A program made the translations under genes and the position numbers. Source: Calothrix sp. C42_A2020_038 (GTDB lineage Bacteria > Cyanobacteriota > Cyanobacteriia > Cyanobacteriales > Nostocaceae). From it: DNA of 64,000 nucleotides. Positions within the stretch are counted from its first letter, which is position 1. Each line of letters begins with the position of its first letter. Positions 17,731 to 26,231 of this stretch are shown in pieces. Below the pieces are notes generated by a model. The model was not told the DNA's origin and did not search any database. It saw only the letters and a program-made list of their open reading frames with translations. The stretch lies in assembly GCA_015272395.1 (NCBI GenBank), contig JACYLQ010000048.1, positions 144,540 to 208,539 on the forward strand, written 5' to 3'.

Positions 17731-18334
17731 CGCAAGTATAAAAGTATACAGAGTCATTGATAAACTCTCTTCTTCTTTAAGTTAGGGGAAGCATGTAAAC
17801 GAATTTTTCTTCAAGAGTATCTCGTGGCATACTGAGCAGTATTAAAACGACCCTTGCACCGCTTACTAAAACTACAGGGATAAACGGCAATCCTCAGTTC
17901 CAAAGCTTTCCCTTCTTGAAGGTGGGGAGAGGACTTTGAAACTTGTATTTCCTGTTCTTCCCTGGTAGAGAAGGGATTATATCATGTGTAAATTCGTTTC
18001 TATCCTTTGATTCAGTTGACTACTACCTCTAGATATACTACAGATTAGTATTATAAATATTAATTTTTTAACTTTTGCTATTTTCTTTACATTTATTTCC
18101 GTATTTAGTCCACAAGATAGAGGCAATCATAAATTAATTATTTCCACAGCAAGATAGTCAAATCAGTTGAGAACGCAGAAAATATCTTTAGTAAATTTGG
18201 GTAATTAAATAAACATTCAGCTTCGTTAGTATTAGGCTTCTCTGGCTTTTTTTGCGATGCTTGTAGAGAAACATTTAGTGTTTTTTAATACCCTAATTTG
18301 AAATTTTGGTTTTAGGTATATAAAATAATTTGCT
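17731..18334. other. Long intergenic region with a decayed repeat
   Basis: 604 bp with no credible gene. Around 17905-17975 is a decayed copy of the CCTCTCC/GGAGAGG palindrome family, which shares the flank TTTCAAAG next to CTCTCC with the copy near 58720. The segment next to the GH13 start (18180-18330) is AT-rich and likely carries its promoter. Confidence 0.5.
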
Positions 18335-19990
18335 ATGGCACTAATCGAATTTAACTTATTTGCTCCTTATAACAAAGGTGCCGCATTAATTGGTTCTTTT
18401 TCAAATTGGGAACCAATTGAAATGAAAAAAGGCGATGATGGCTATTTCCGCACGAAAGTGGAATTAAAAGATGGAGAATATCAGTATAAATTCCGCGTTC
18501 AGTCCAAATCGTGGTTTTTTGAAGAAGACCAATGGGTTGATGTGACTGACCCCTATGCAACTGATATCGACGAATCAACAGGGCAAGATAATGGTATCGT
18601 CAGAATCAAAGATGGGGAAAGAATTGTTGATACTTATGTTTGGCAACATGATGATAAACCACTACCTGCTGACCATGAATTAGTGATATACGAAATGCAT
18701 ATTGCTGATTTTTCTGGTGGTGAAGATGACCCAAATCCTCGTGGACAGTATAAACACGCAATTGAGAAGTTAGACTATATTTGCGAACTGGGAATTAATG
18801 CCATCGAATTGATGCCAGTTAAAGAATATCCTGGTGACTTTAGCTGGGGTTATAACCCACGTTTCTTTTTTGCAACCGAGTCTAGTTACGGTACAACTGC
18901 GGACTTAAAGAAATTTGTTGATGAGTGTCATGCTAGAGGTATTCGCGTAATTATGGATGGTATTTACAACCATTCCGAAGCATCGAGTCCATTAACGCAA
19001 ATAGACCACGATTACTGGTATCATCACGAACCACGTGACCCTGATAATAATTGGGGTCCAGAATTCAATTACGAACATTATGATGAGAAATTAGGAACTT
19101 ACCCCGCGCGAAAATTTATTGGGGATACAGTTCGATATTGGGTTCGTGAGTTTCATGTCGATGGTATTCGTTACGACGCTGCACGTCAAATAGCAAACTA
19201 TGACTTTATGCATTGGATTGTGCAAGAAGCTAAAAATACTGCTGGCACCAAGCCTTTTTATAATATTGCGGAACACATTCCCGAAACAACCAGTATTACC
19301 AATATCGATGGTCCAATGGATGGTTGCTGGCATGATAGTTTCTACCACTGTATTAAAGAACATGTTTGTGGTGATAAATTTGATTTAGAACAACTCAAAG
19401 ATGTCATCGATCCCAAGCGTCAAGGTTTTATGGGCGCCACCAATGTTGTTAATTACCTCAGCAACCACGACCACGACCGCCTAATGGTTGAATTAGGAAA
19501 CCGAGAAATCTTCGATGAAGAAGCGTTTCGACGAGTTAAACTTGGTGCAGCGATTTTAATGACAGCTGTTGGTGTACCATTGGTATGGATGGGTGAAGAA
19601 TTTGGTGAATACAAACCAAAAACACCTGATTCCGCTAAACTTGACTGGACATTGCTAGGCAATGATTTGAATCGTGGTTTGTTCGAGTACTACAAAGGTT
19701 TGATTAATTTACGCAAGCAGAACCACGCACTATACACCGAAAATATCGACTTTATTCACGAAAACCCAGAAGCAAAAGTTTTAGCATACAGTCGTTGGAA
19801 CAATGAAGGTTCTCAAATTGTGGTAGTCGCTAACTTCTCTGAAAACTTCCTCGGTGGTTATCATGTACCTAACTTTCCATCTGGTGGTACTTGGCACGAG
19901 TGGACAGGTGATTACGACCTTGAAGCTGGTGACGATGGAATCATGACCGATTTGGGACCATACGAAGCCAAAGTCTTTGTTTGGCAATAA
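18335..19990 (+). CDS. GH13 alpha-amylase-family glycosidase with N-terminal CBM48/E-set
   Basis: Alpha-glucan-active enzyme, 551 aa, no signal peptide (cytoplasmic). Residues 1-95 form a CBM48-like module (GSFSNWEPIEMKK, DGEYQYKFRV). The GH13 barrel follows with all four regions: VIMDGIYNHS (205-214), DGIRYDAA with nucleophile Asp281, general acid Glu313 in NIAEHIPE, and SNHDHD with Asp379. A C-terminal beta domain ends at EAKVFVWQ. The layout resembles branching enzymes and trehalohydrolase-type GH13 proteins, but it is shorter than GlgB (about 730+ aa) and the exact activity on glycogen is not decided by sequence. No glycogen genes adjoin. The right neighbour cphA2 is convergent. Confidence 0.92.
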   Translation: MALIEFNLFAPYNKGAALIGSFSNWEPIEMKKGDDGYFRTKVELKDGEYQYKFRVQSKSWFFEEDQWVDVTDPYATDIDESTGQDNGIVRIKDGERIVDTYVWQHDDKPLPADHELVIYEMHIADFSGGEDDPNPRGQYKHAIEKLDYICELGINAIELMPVKEYPGDFSWGYNPRFFFATESSYGTTADLKKFVDECHARGIRVIMDGIYNHSEASSPLTQIDHDYWYHHEPRDPDNNWGPEFNYEHYDEKLGTYPARKFIGDTVRYWVREFHVDGIRYDAARQIANYDFMHWIVQEAKNTAGTKPFYNIAEHIPETTSITNIDGPMDGCWHDSFYHCIKEHVCGDKFDLEQLKDVIDPKRQGFMGATNVVNYLSNHDHDRLMVELGNREIFDEEAFRRVKLGAAILMTAVGVPLVWMGEEFGEYKPKTPDSAKLDWTLLGNDLNRGLFEYYKGLINLRKQNHALYTENIDFIHENPEAKVLAYSRWNNEGSQIVVVANFSENFLGGYHVPNFPSGGTWHEWTGDYDLEAGDDGIMTDLGPYEAKVFVWQ

Positions 19991-20039
19991 TGTAAACAAA
20001 ATTGCTCCCCCCACTACCTTGAACCTACTGGTTTGTATC

Positions 20040-20256
20040 ATCAGTTTTGGTGGGTATAAATAATATCTTGTGGTTCAGGCAAGCTGGGGATGCCTGAACC
20101 ACAACATCCCAAAAATTAGTCTCCCTCTGATGTAAAAGTGTCCACGGGGATTCTCTCCGGTGGCACATTTCACGGCAGTGGGATAGAGTGGGTCTTCCGT
20201 AATCCAATAGCTTGTGAGGAGTTGGAACCCCCCGGATTTATCCGTGGGGTTAGTTC
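20040..20256. mobile_element. IS200/IS605-like right-end remnant with embedded dispersed repeat
   Basis: Non-coding DNA between convergent GH13 and cphA2. From about 20118 it is GC-rich and structured, and it ends in a hairpin (CCCCCCGGAT, ATCCGTGGGG at 20228-20248) followed directly by TTAGTTCA. A hairpin followed by TAGTTCA(C) is what I recall from right ends of cyanobacterial IS200/IS605 (TnpB-type) elements. The similar segment at 47450-47481 ends the same way. No transposase ORF is left. A short member of the GGATGCC repeat family (TTGTGGTTCAGGC to GCCTGAACCACAAC, 20067-20105) lies inside. The final TTA is the cphA2 stop codon read on the other strand. Confidence 0.4.
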
Positions 20257-22163
20257 AGAACAGTTCCTATTTCCTTCAAGTAAACTCGTGTAAAAGGTTC
20301 ATCTTCTCCTAACGAGTACTCTTCAATCAAGCCTTTGCGATGTAAGATGATACTTTCACCCTTTTTAATTACTAACGTTGAGTCATCTAAAACATCGCGC
20401 GCTAGCATCATCTCAGTATCAGTAGGGTTATCTAAAACAACCATATTACTGCCGTAGAAAAACATACCATCGCGTTCTAAGACTTCCTCGTTGTACTCAG
20501 CTATGAGTAGATCGAGCTTGGGATTTCGCAGTAAACTTTGAACATTTGTGTTGTATTCGGGATGCAAAACCTTTCGCGAACGATTTATGAAAACACCATC
20601 TTGACAAACGGCGCCAATTGTCCAATCAGGATGATGCGAAAGGATATGGTCGATAGTTTCTTGCAAGTCGTGAATTGAGATTTTATTAAAGGTAATAATT
20701 GGTATTCTGGCATCATTCCCGGAATTAAAGAATGTTTCCAAAATATGTGAGGTAACATCAACGCTTTCACCCACTGCTGGGTTAAGATGCATCATCACAC
20801 CAGGCGCCGCGTTAATTTCTAAAATTGCAAAATTACCTTCTTTCCAAGATCTATCGAGATTCTCAGCAATAACATCAATACCTAAGCAAGTTAAACGAAA
20901 ATGCTGGGCTATGTCCTGCGCCAAGATAATATTATCAGGGTGCATTGCCTGGGTTGCATCGATACTCACACCTCCAGCTGAGAGGTTCGCAACTTTACGT
21001 AGGAAAACCCGTTGACCTTTCTCAATTACACTAGCTAGAGATAATCCTTGCTCGTCGAGGTAAATTTCCATTGCTTCATCACATTGAATTTTGCTCATTG
21101 GTGAAGTTGGTGTGTCACGACGCGCAGGTTTACGATTTTCTTCGCGGATAAGTTCTTCTATTGTTGAATAACCATCACCAATTACCGAAGCTGGACGACG
21201 TTCAATAGCAGCAACAAATCTACCATTAACGCACAACAAGCGATAATCGCTTCCACGTATACTTTTTTCGACGATTATTCTTATAGATTGATCTTCGGGT
21301 ATTGCTTTGAGCGCGCGCTCGTATGCAGACTCTAGTTCATTTGCTCCTTGTACATCTGCTGTAACACCGATACCTTTATGCCCAACTACAGGTTTGATGG
21401 CTACAGGATAACCAATTTCGCGAGCAACAGATAGTGCCTCTCGCTCACTTGTGACAATATCACCTTGAGGAACAGGAAATCCTAAAGTGTTTAAAAACGC
21501 TTTGCAATCATCTTTGCGGGTTGTAAAATCGGAATCAATATGACTATCGCAATCGAAAGTAGTAGCAATACCACGAACTTGTTTTTTACCAAAACCGTAT
21601 TGCATTAAACCCTCTTCCCATAAGTAAAAAGCTGGGATACCTTTTTGATCAGCGGTTCGCAGTAAAGCGTAAACAGTCGGACCGCCATAAACTGATTGAC
21701 GAAAACGATTTTGCAGCGTTATTAACTGTTCGTCAAAAGCTACATCATGATCTTGAGTTATGGCTTCAAACCAATCCCATACAAGGTAAACTACTGCACG
21801 AGTTGTACGCGCATGAAGTGATTGGATAGCGATTTTATGATGATTAACTTGATTTTTAACACTCCAGCGGTCGAAGTGCAAGTCCATATCTAGCTTTCCC
21901 ACTTCAGAAGCTGTACGGGCAAATAGTTCTGCATGTGATGAGTATTCTTGATCATGCAAATGAGGAAAGCGAGTAGATACAGCTTGTACATACTCTTGCA
22001 AAGATAGGGCTTCCCGGTATTCAGTTAAGGCAAAATTAAACACTAGGGCGCCTGTTTCTAGATAAGGATTCGGTCCAATATAATGTTTAAAGTTGAAAAT
22101 ATCAAAAACATCAGTTTTGCGAGCGTTAACACGAACTGATGAATAAGTGCTGTCTTGAATCAT
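20250..22163 (-). CDS. cphA2: Cyanophycin synthetase 2-like ATP-grasp ligase (CphA2-type)
   Basis: 637-aa protein with CphA architecture but shortened. The N-terminal region (1-160) resembles the CphA N-domain; an ATP-grasp core (about 215-480) carries FPVPQGD, GYPVAIKPVVGHKGIGVT, VEKSIRGSDYRLLCVNGRF and LEINAAPGVMMH. In full CphA1 (about 900 aa) the third domain is Mur-ligase-like with a GTNGKTT P-loop; here the equivalent position reads IPIITFNK and no P-loop is present. That is the hallmark of CphA2, which is reported to ligate beta-Asp-Arg dipeptides, products of cyanophycin breakdown, back into polymer in N2-fixing cyanobacteria. The cyanophycinase gene lies 730 bp away, divergent. GAGG precedes the ATG. 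Confidence 0.86.
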   Translation of the reverse strand: MIQDSTYSSVRVNARKTDVFDIFNFKHYIGPNPYLETGALVFNFALTEYREALSLQEYVQAVSTRFPHLHDQEYSSHAELFARTASEVGKLDMDLHFDRWSVKNQVNHHKIAIQSLHARTTRAVVYLVWDWFEAITQDHDVAFDEQLITLQNRFRQSVYGGPTVYALLRTADQKGIPAFYLWEEGLMQYGFGKKQVRGIATTFDCDSHIDSDFTTRKDDCKAFLNTLGFPVPQGDIVTSEREALSVAREIGYPVAIKPVVGHKGIGVTADVQGANELESAYERALKAIPEDQSIRIIVEKSIRGSDYRLLCVNGRFVAAIERRPASVIGDGYSTIEELIREENRKPARRDTPTSPMSKIQCDEAMEIYLDEQGLSLASVIEKGQRVFLRKVANLSAGGVSIDATQAMHPDNIILAQDIAQHFRLTCLGIDVIAENLDRSWKEGNFAILEINAAPGVMMHLNPAVGESVDVTSHILETFFNSGNDARIPIITFNKISIHDLQETIDHILSHHPDWTIGAVCQDGVFINRSRKVLHPEYNTNVQSLLRNPKLDLLIAEYNEEVLERDGMFFYGSNMVVLDNPTDTEMMLARDVLDDSTLVIKKGESIILHRKGLIEEYSLGEDEPFTRVYLKEIGTVLN

Positions 22164-22470
22164 TATCTTTACCTCTGGCGAGACACCCTTTTAACTATGG
22201 TGGTAGGTTCTTTTACGAGAAATTGATTCTTCCTTCTCTTGAATTATAATCGCCTCATAAATTGAAGTTGATATTTCATTTAAACTTTAAATTTCGGGTT
22301 CTTGTGCGCTGAAACCTAAATCTATTTTGCTCCCCTTGTCAGCTACCTAAAGGCATATACAAACAGTATTTACAAAAAAAAATCAGCTTCTATATCCTTT
22401 GGAAGGTGAAATTATACACGTATTGTAGCTAAAATTAATAAATAATAGAAAAAAGTTAGGGGATAAATTT
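22164..22470. other. Divergent intergenic region upstream of cphA2
   Basis: 307 bp, AT-rich. It contains GTAGGTTCTTTTAC (22203-22216), which fits the NtcA consensus GTAN8TAC, about 40 bp upstream of the cphA2 start. A matching -10 box at the canonical spacing was not found, so this is weak. AGGGG lies just left of the ATG at 22471. Confidence 0.35.
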
Positions 22471-22677
22471 ATGAATGCAACAGAAGTTAACCTTAGAAAT
22501 GAAGTAAGGCGGTTAGCTGAGGAAGCTTTTCATCACAAGTTGATTTCTGGATACGGTGATGGTCCCGATGCATCTGAGTATCAAATTGTTTTTCAAGGTA
22601 AACCGAGACATCTTCCCCTCGAACATGCCCGTTCATTCTTAACAGCATTGCTTTTAGAAAATCAAATCAATAGTTAA
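22471..22677 (+). CDS. Small conserved hypothetical protein
   Basis: 68-aa soluble protein, MNATEVNLRNEVRRLAEEAF at the N-terminus, a central YGDGPDASEYQIVFQGKPRHLPLEHA and a short helix at the C-terminus. It has a good Shine-Dalgarno sequence (AGGGG, about 8 nt upstream) and is followed by a hairpin terminator, so it is likely a real monocistronic gene. I recognise the pattern as a small protein common near cyanophycin genes in cyanobacteria, but have no family name or function. No membrane segment, no cysteines. Confidence 0.72.
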   Translation: MNATEVNLRNEVRRLAEEAFHHKLISGYGDGPDASEYQIVFQGKPRHLPLEHARSFLTALLLENQINS

Positions 22678-22706
22678 GTTCGCTCTCTTTACTCTCAATA
22701 ATCTAG

Positions 22707-22750
22707 AAACCCGGTTAAAACAAACTTACCGGGTTTGCTTATACGATTTT
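22707..22750 (+). terminator. Hairpin terminator after the small hypothetical gene
   Basis: AAACCCGG (22707-22714) pairs with CCGGGTTT (22729-22736) across a 14-nt loop. It is followed by GCTTATACG and a run of seven T (22746-22752), consistent with a rho-independent terminator 30 bp after the stop at 22677. Confidence 0.65.
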
Positions 22751-22894
22751 TTTCACTCTATCTAATTTAGATCATAATCCAAAAAATATATCGTAAGAAC
22801 GATAGTCAAATTATCAAGAATTGTTGACAATATAGAATATGCAAATTGGCATTGATCACATCTATTCAAATTACTAATATCAGGAGGCACTAGT

Positions 22895-23737
22895 GTGGCT
22901 GGAGAAATTCAACGTCAACTAGTAATTATTGGCGGAGCAGAAGACAAAGAAGGAGATTGTATTATTCTTCGTGAGTTTGTCCGTCGTGCTGGAGGTACAA
23001 AAGCGCGAATTGTGATTATGACCGCAGCTACAGAACTTCCTAGAGAGGTGGGAGAAAACTACATTCGTGTTTTTGAACGTCTTGGCGCCGAAGACGTTCG
23101 CATCGTTGATACAGAAACGCGCGATGATGCATCTTCATCTACGGCTTTAAAAGCTATTGATGCAGCTACTGGTGTATTTTTTACAGGTGGTGACCAAGCA
23201 CGTATTACAAGTATTCTCAAAGATACAGAAATAGATGCAGCGATTCATAAACGCTATGCAGAAGGTACAGTAGTAGGTGGTACAAGTGCCGGCGCAGCAG
23301 TAATGCCTGATATTATGATTGTTGAGGGAGACTCAGAGACTAATCCGAGGATTAATATTGTAGACCTTGGGCCAGGTATGGGATTCTTACCAGGGATAGT
23401 AATTGACCAACATTTTTCCCAACGTGGACGTTTAGGGCGCCTAATTTCGGCTCTTGCCCAACAGCCAGCAGTATTAGGTTTTGGTATTGACGAGAATACT
23501 GCAATGGTGATTGCCGGAGACCAAATGGAAGTGATTGGCGAAGGTGTTGTTACAGTAGTTGATGAAAATGAGCTAGTCCACAACAATGTTGATGAAATCC
23601 TTCGCGATGAGCCTTTAGCATTCTGTGGCGCCCGTCTTCACATACTACCGCATGGTTATAAGTTTGACCTCAAGACTCACAAGCCAATTTTAGACGGTCG
23701 TTCGGTGGTAAATAACCAACCTGCCGCTGTTGGCTAG
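22895..23737 (+). CDS. cphB: Cyanophycinase
   Basis: Serine exopeptidase of family S51 that degrades cyanophycin to beta-Asp-Arg dipeptides in the cytoplasm, 280 aa. The nucleophile elbow is GGTSAGAAVM with Ser at about residue 131 (Ser132 in the characterised Synechocystis enzyme as I recall). VFFTGGDQARI and GFGIDENTAMVI are further family signatures. The start is GTG at 22895, supported by AGGAGG 7 nt upstream. In many Nostocales cphB is followed by cphA1; here the next 500 bp hold only repeats, and the only synthetase-like neighbour is the divergent cphA2-type gene. Its dipeptide product would be the substrate of CphA2. Confidence 0.97.
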   Translation: MAGEIQRQLVIIGGAEDKEGDCIILREFVRRAGGTKARIVIMTAATELPREVGENYIRVFERLGAEDVRIVDTETRDDASSSTALKAIDAATGVFFTGGDQARITSILKDTEIDAAIHKRYAEGTVVGGTSAGAAVMPDIMIVEGDSETNPRINIVDLGPGMGFLPGIVIDQHFSQRGRLGRLISALAQQPAVLGFGIDENTAMVIAGDQMEVIGEGVVTVVDENELVHNNVDEILRDEPLAFCGARLHILPHGYKFDLKTHKPILDGRSVVNNQPAAVG

Positions 23738-23787
23738 TGGTCTGGTGTAGAAATATTGTGAACGGATGTAAAAATTAAATTCTTCCG

Positions 23788-23851
23788 GAATGTGGAATGG
23801 GCATCCCTGCCCGTTCCAAACATGAGGCGGGCAAAGGATGCCTACCCCACA
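23788..23851. repeat. GGGCATCC/GGATGCC dispersed repeat (MITE-like), copy 4
   Basis: A well-preserved copy: TGTGGAATGGGCATCCCTG on the left, then CCCGTTCC, a spacer, GCGGGCAAAGGATGCC, and CCCCACAAG on the right. The ends are inverted (TGTGG/CCACA) and internal arms GGGCATCC/GGATGCC pair as well. There is no coding capacity. It lies 50 bp after cphB and might contribute a terminator. Confidence 0.7.
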
Positions 23852-23890
23852 AGAAAATTTTGGGTATTTTTTTATTTGGAAGTCCCTAAG

Positions 23891-23937
23891 TGATTTTAAA
23901 TAACTAGATTTTGTTAGTAACCAAAAATTCAACCGTT
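23891..23937. repeat. 47-bp dispersed repeat, copy A
   Basis: Matches 44254-44300 at 45 of 47 positions (begins TGATTTTAAATAACTAG, ends CCGTT). Both copies sit within 200 bp of a GGATGCC-family element. Neither is coding. Function unknown. Confidence 0.85.
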
Positions 23938-24020
23938 ACATCTCCTACATCCATTGCCTGCCTACACCCCAGAATTAATGACACAAACCACGCTTTGGTC
24001 TGTGTGATTAGTTTTGAGGA

Positions 24021-24082
24021 GTTGTGGAACAGGCGCCCCCTTTGAGTGCATTTTGCGAGGCTTGCGATGCCTGCTCCACAAG
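24021..24082. repeat. Diverged GGATGCC-family repeat, copy 5
   Basis: Starts GTTGTGGAACAGGCG and ends GCGATGCCTGCTCCACAAG, so the terminal inverted repeat (TTGTGGA/TCCACAA) and the inner AGGC/GCCT arms remain while the middle differs from the other copies. The rest of 23738-24253 shows no gene. Confidence 0.6.
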
Positions 24083-24253
24083 ACATTGTATAAAATAAAT
24101 AAATAGAAAAAAGGTTAGAGGTAAATTCATACCTTTAACCAACTGCCCCTTCAAAATTTGAATTTTAATATTTGAAAAATATTTTATTTTTTACTAAAAA
24201 TATAGCCACTAAATGCAAAGTTATAAGTCATAAAATCATGAAATCCAGTAGTT

Positions 24254-24688
24254 TTAATCAATAACTTTTAGAACTGGTTTTATAAACCTCCATTCAGATG
24301 GTAAAGAATCAAGCATTAAAGAAATTCTAGTTTCTCGACTAACTAAAATTTCGCCATTCTCATTAGTACTAAAATCTTTGCCCAAAATAAAACCTTTTTT
24401 GATTAATTTTTGAGCAATAAATATACAAACATGCTCTTTTAAATCCATACAAACTTGCAGTTCTGGAAAATTATTCCAAGTCCAATAGCAAGTTTCGGGA
24501 GCAGTCTCAACAAGTTGAAACATTGCAGCATTTAGCATATGGGTTGCTTCTTCCGAACCAAGTAAATAAGTTAATGTCTGTTCACAAAGCTTGACCAAAT
24601 CTTTGTCTTGAAGCTTTAAAATATTAACAAGTAAATTCACACCTGTATTAAAATCTTGAAAACCTTGTTCAAAATCTTGGTGACACAT
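24254..24688 (-). CDS. Hypothetical protein, unknown
   Basis: 144-aa soluble protein, no signal peptide or membrane helix. The first half is helical and acidic (DFEQGFQDFNTGVNLLVNIL, KDLVKLCEQTLTYLLGSEEA). The centre has TCYWTWNNFPELQVCMDL with several aromatic residues and Cys. The C-terminal part KKGFILGKDFSTNENGEILVSR suggests beta strands. I do not recognise the family. GC and codon use look like the host, and the gene is flanked on both sides by more than 300 bp of non-coding DNA. It may be expressed alone; a start 15 nt after AAGGAATT is acceptable. Confidence 0.6.
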   Translation of the reverse strand: MCHQDFEQGFQDFNTGVNLLVNILKLQDKDLVKLCEQTLTYLLGSEEATHMLNAAMFQLVETAPETCYWTWNNFPELQVCMDLKEHVCIFIAQKLIKKGFILGKDFSTNENGEILVSRETRISLMLDSLPSEWRFIKPVLKVID

Positions 24689-24999
24689 AATTTAAATTCC
24701 TTGGTCGTATATTTATTAAGTGTGGAAAAGTTATAGCAGTTGCTGCAACAATTAATTTGGAATATATTTAAACAAATATTTGAATAAAAAATATGAGAGA
24801 TAAAATGTGGGAGACAAAAATTAATTGTTCATCTCCCAAACTATACAATCTCTGGTGAGTTTTGAAATACTAATTTGAGTTAATCAGGGGTTTTGAGTGA
24901 TTTATCTCATTGCTTAGTATCTTCATTTTCTAATTTACAGTGCAAAAGTGAAGAACCAGTGAAGGTAAAAATCTTTTCGTCGATATTGTTAGTAACACC
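24689..24999. other. Intergenic region with a possible terminator hairpin
   Basis: TGGGAGA (24808-24814) and TCTCCCA (24832-24838) form a 7-bp hairpin with a 17-nt loop. Read on the minus strand it is followed by ACATTTTATC, so it may terminate the receiver gene at 25000-25389. Nothing else was recognised. Confidence 0.4.
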
Positions 25000-25389
25000 T
25001 TAGATGTATACCCAACCCAGATAATTTGCTACTTCTTTGGCTAAATTCATGGGGTCGAAAGGTTTAGCAATAATAGCTGTTAATCCCAATACTCTCAAGC
25101 GGTTTCGGTCTAAATTTTTTTCTTTGGCTGTAATTAAAATAACTGGAATATCTTGCGTTTCTTGAGTTGCTCGTAAAATAGCCAAAGTACCTAATCCATC
25201 TAAATCAGGCATCATCATATCTAAAAGGATAGCATCCGGTTTTTGTGTTTGAGCAATAGCTAATCCTTCGATTCCTGAAGCAGCAGTCATAACCTGCCAA
25301 CCTCCTATTGTTTGAAGCGTCAGTTCTACAACTTCGCGGATATCTTCTTCGTCATCGATTATCAAAACACGCCTGACTTTCACTGTCAT
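25000..25389 (-). CDS. Single-domain response regulator (CheY-like)
   Basis: Stand-alone receiver of about 129 aa. The N-terminal acidic pair is in VLIIDDEEDIREV, the phospho-acceptor Asp in AILLDMMMPDLDG, the Thr/Lys switch in VILITAKEK, and the final AIIAKPFDPMNLAKEV ends the fold. An ATG 25 codons upstream (25464) opens the same frame, but the chosen ATG has AGGGAG 5 nt upstream and starts the receiver domain correctly. There is no output domain, so it probably relays or buffers phosphoryl groups. It closely resembles the receiver at 25851 (same DDEDDIREV and KPFDPM), which suggests duplication. It may work with the hybrid kinase cluster to its right. Confidence 0.92.
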   Translation of the reverse strand: MTVKVRRVLIIDDEEDIREVVELTLQTIGGWQVMTAASGIEGLAIAQTQKPDAILLDMMMPDLDGLGTLAILRATQETQDIPVILITAKEKNLDRNRLRVLGLTAIIAKPFDPMNLAKEVANYLGWVYI

Positions 25390-25850
25390 TATCTCCCTAG
25401 ACATTTGTAAAAAGCTGGTCAAATCATATGTGTTTAAGTTGCTTTGTTTCAGCATGTCAAGCATTGAGTATACTTTTATAAATTTTGTAAAATATGAGAA
25501 TAGATCTTAAATTCTCATGAGACGAAAAATATCTAAGCTATTTACTTTGTGAAATCACAATGTGAATATCTTAGATAGTATTTTGGGAGAATATTTAGCT
25601 AGCAAAACTATAGACGAGGTATAATAGGGAACTACATCAAAGTAAATCAAACTCAAAATATAGGGAACATTACACTAAGCACAATCAGTTAAACTGCCAA
25701 TCTGATTTATTACCAATAAATTTAGTTTGCTTTGATTTAATTTAAAATTATTGGTTCAAGTTGGCTTAATTTTTAGATTAAAGCCCAATAGTGAAGAAGC
25801 TGTGAAGAAAGTAGATTAATAAATTAATAGTTATAACTAAATAGTCATAA
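25390..25850. other. Intergenic region, nothing recognised
   Basis: 461 bp of AT-rich DNA between the two single-domain receivers. No gene, repeat-family member or convincing hairpin was seen. It separates the lone receiver from the overlapping three-gene cluster, so the two probably have separate promoters. Confidence 0.45.
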
Positions 25851-26231
25851 CTAATAATTCCAACCGAGTGCTGCTGCGACTTGCTCGGTAAGCGTCATTG
25901 GGTCAAAGGGTTTGGCTACTATTCCCGTGATACCAAGTTCGGCAAATCGACGTTGGTCATTTGCCTGAACTTTTGCAGTGAGTAAAATGACGGGAATGTT
26001 GTTTGTTAGAGGATTTGCTTGCAAGTTTTTAAAGGTTGTGATGCCATCCATTTCTGGCATCATCACATCGAGAAGGATTGCATCTGGCTGTTCAATTTTT
26101 GCTTTCGCTAATCCTTCGCTACCGGATTCTGCTGTCAAGACCTCAAACCCACCAACTGCTTCCAGGGTTAGTTGAGCGACTTCGCGAATATCGTCTTCGT
26201 CATCAATAATTAGAATCCGCTTATTTGTCAT
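25851..26231 (-). CDS. Single-domain response regulator (CheY-like), operon with hybrid kinase
   Basis: 126-aa receiver protein. RILIIDDEDDIREVAQ gives the acidic pocket, AILLDVMMPEMDG the phospho-acceptor Asp, VILLTAKVQ the switch Thr/Lys region, and GIVAKPFDPMTL the conserved Lys. The gene overlaps the 3' end of the hybrid kinase by 11 bp, so it is translated with it. It is a candidate phosphoryl acceptor from the kinase or from the Hpt domain of the first gene. It is very similar to the separate receiver at 25000-25389, which may be a paralogue. No DNA-binding or enzymatic output domain is present. Confidence 0.94.
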   Translation of the reverse strand: MTNKRILIIDDEDDIREVAQLTLEAVGGFEVLTAESGSEGLAKAKIEQPDAILLDVMMPEMDGITTFKNLQANPLTNNIPVILLTAKVQANDQRRFAELGITGIVAKPFDPMTLTEQVAAALGWNY

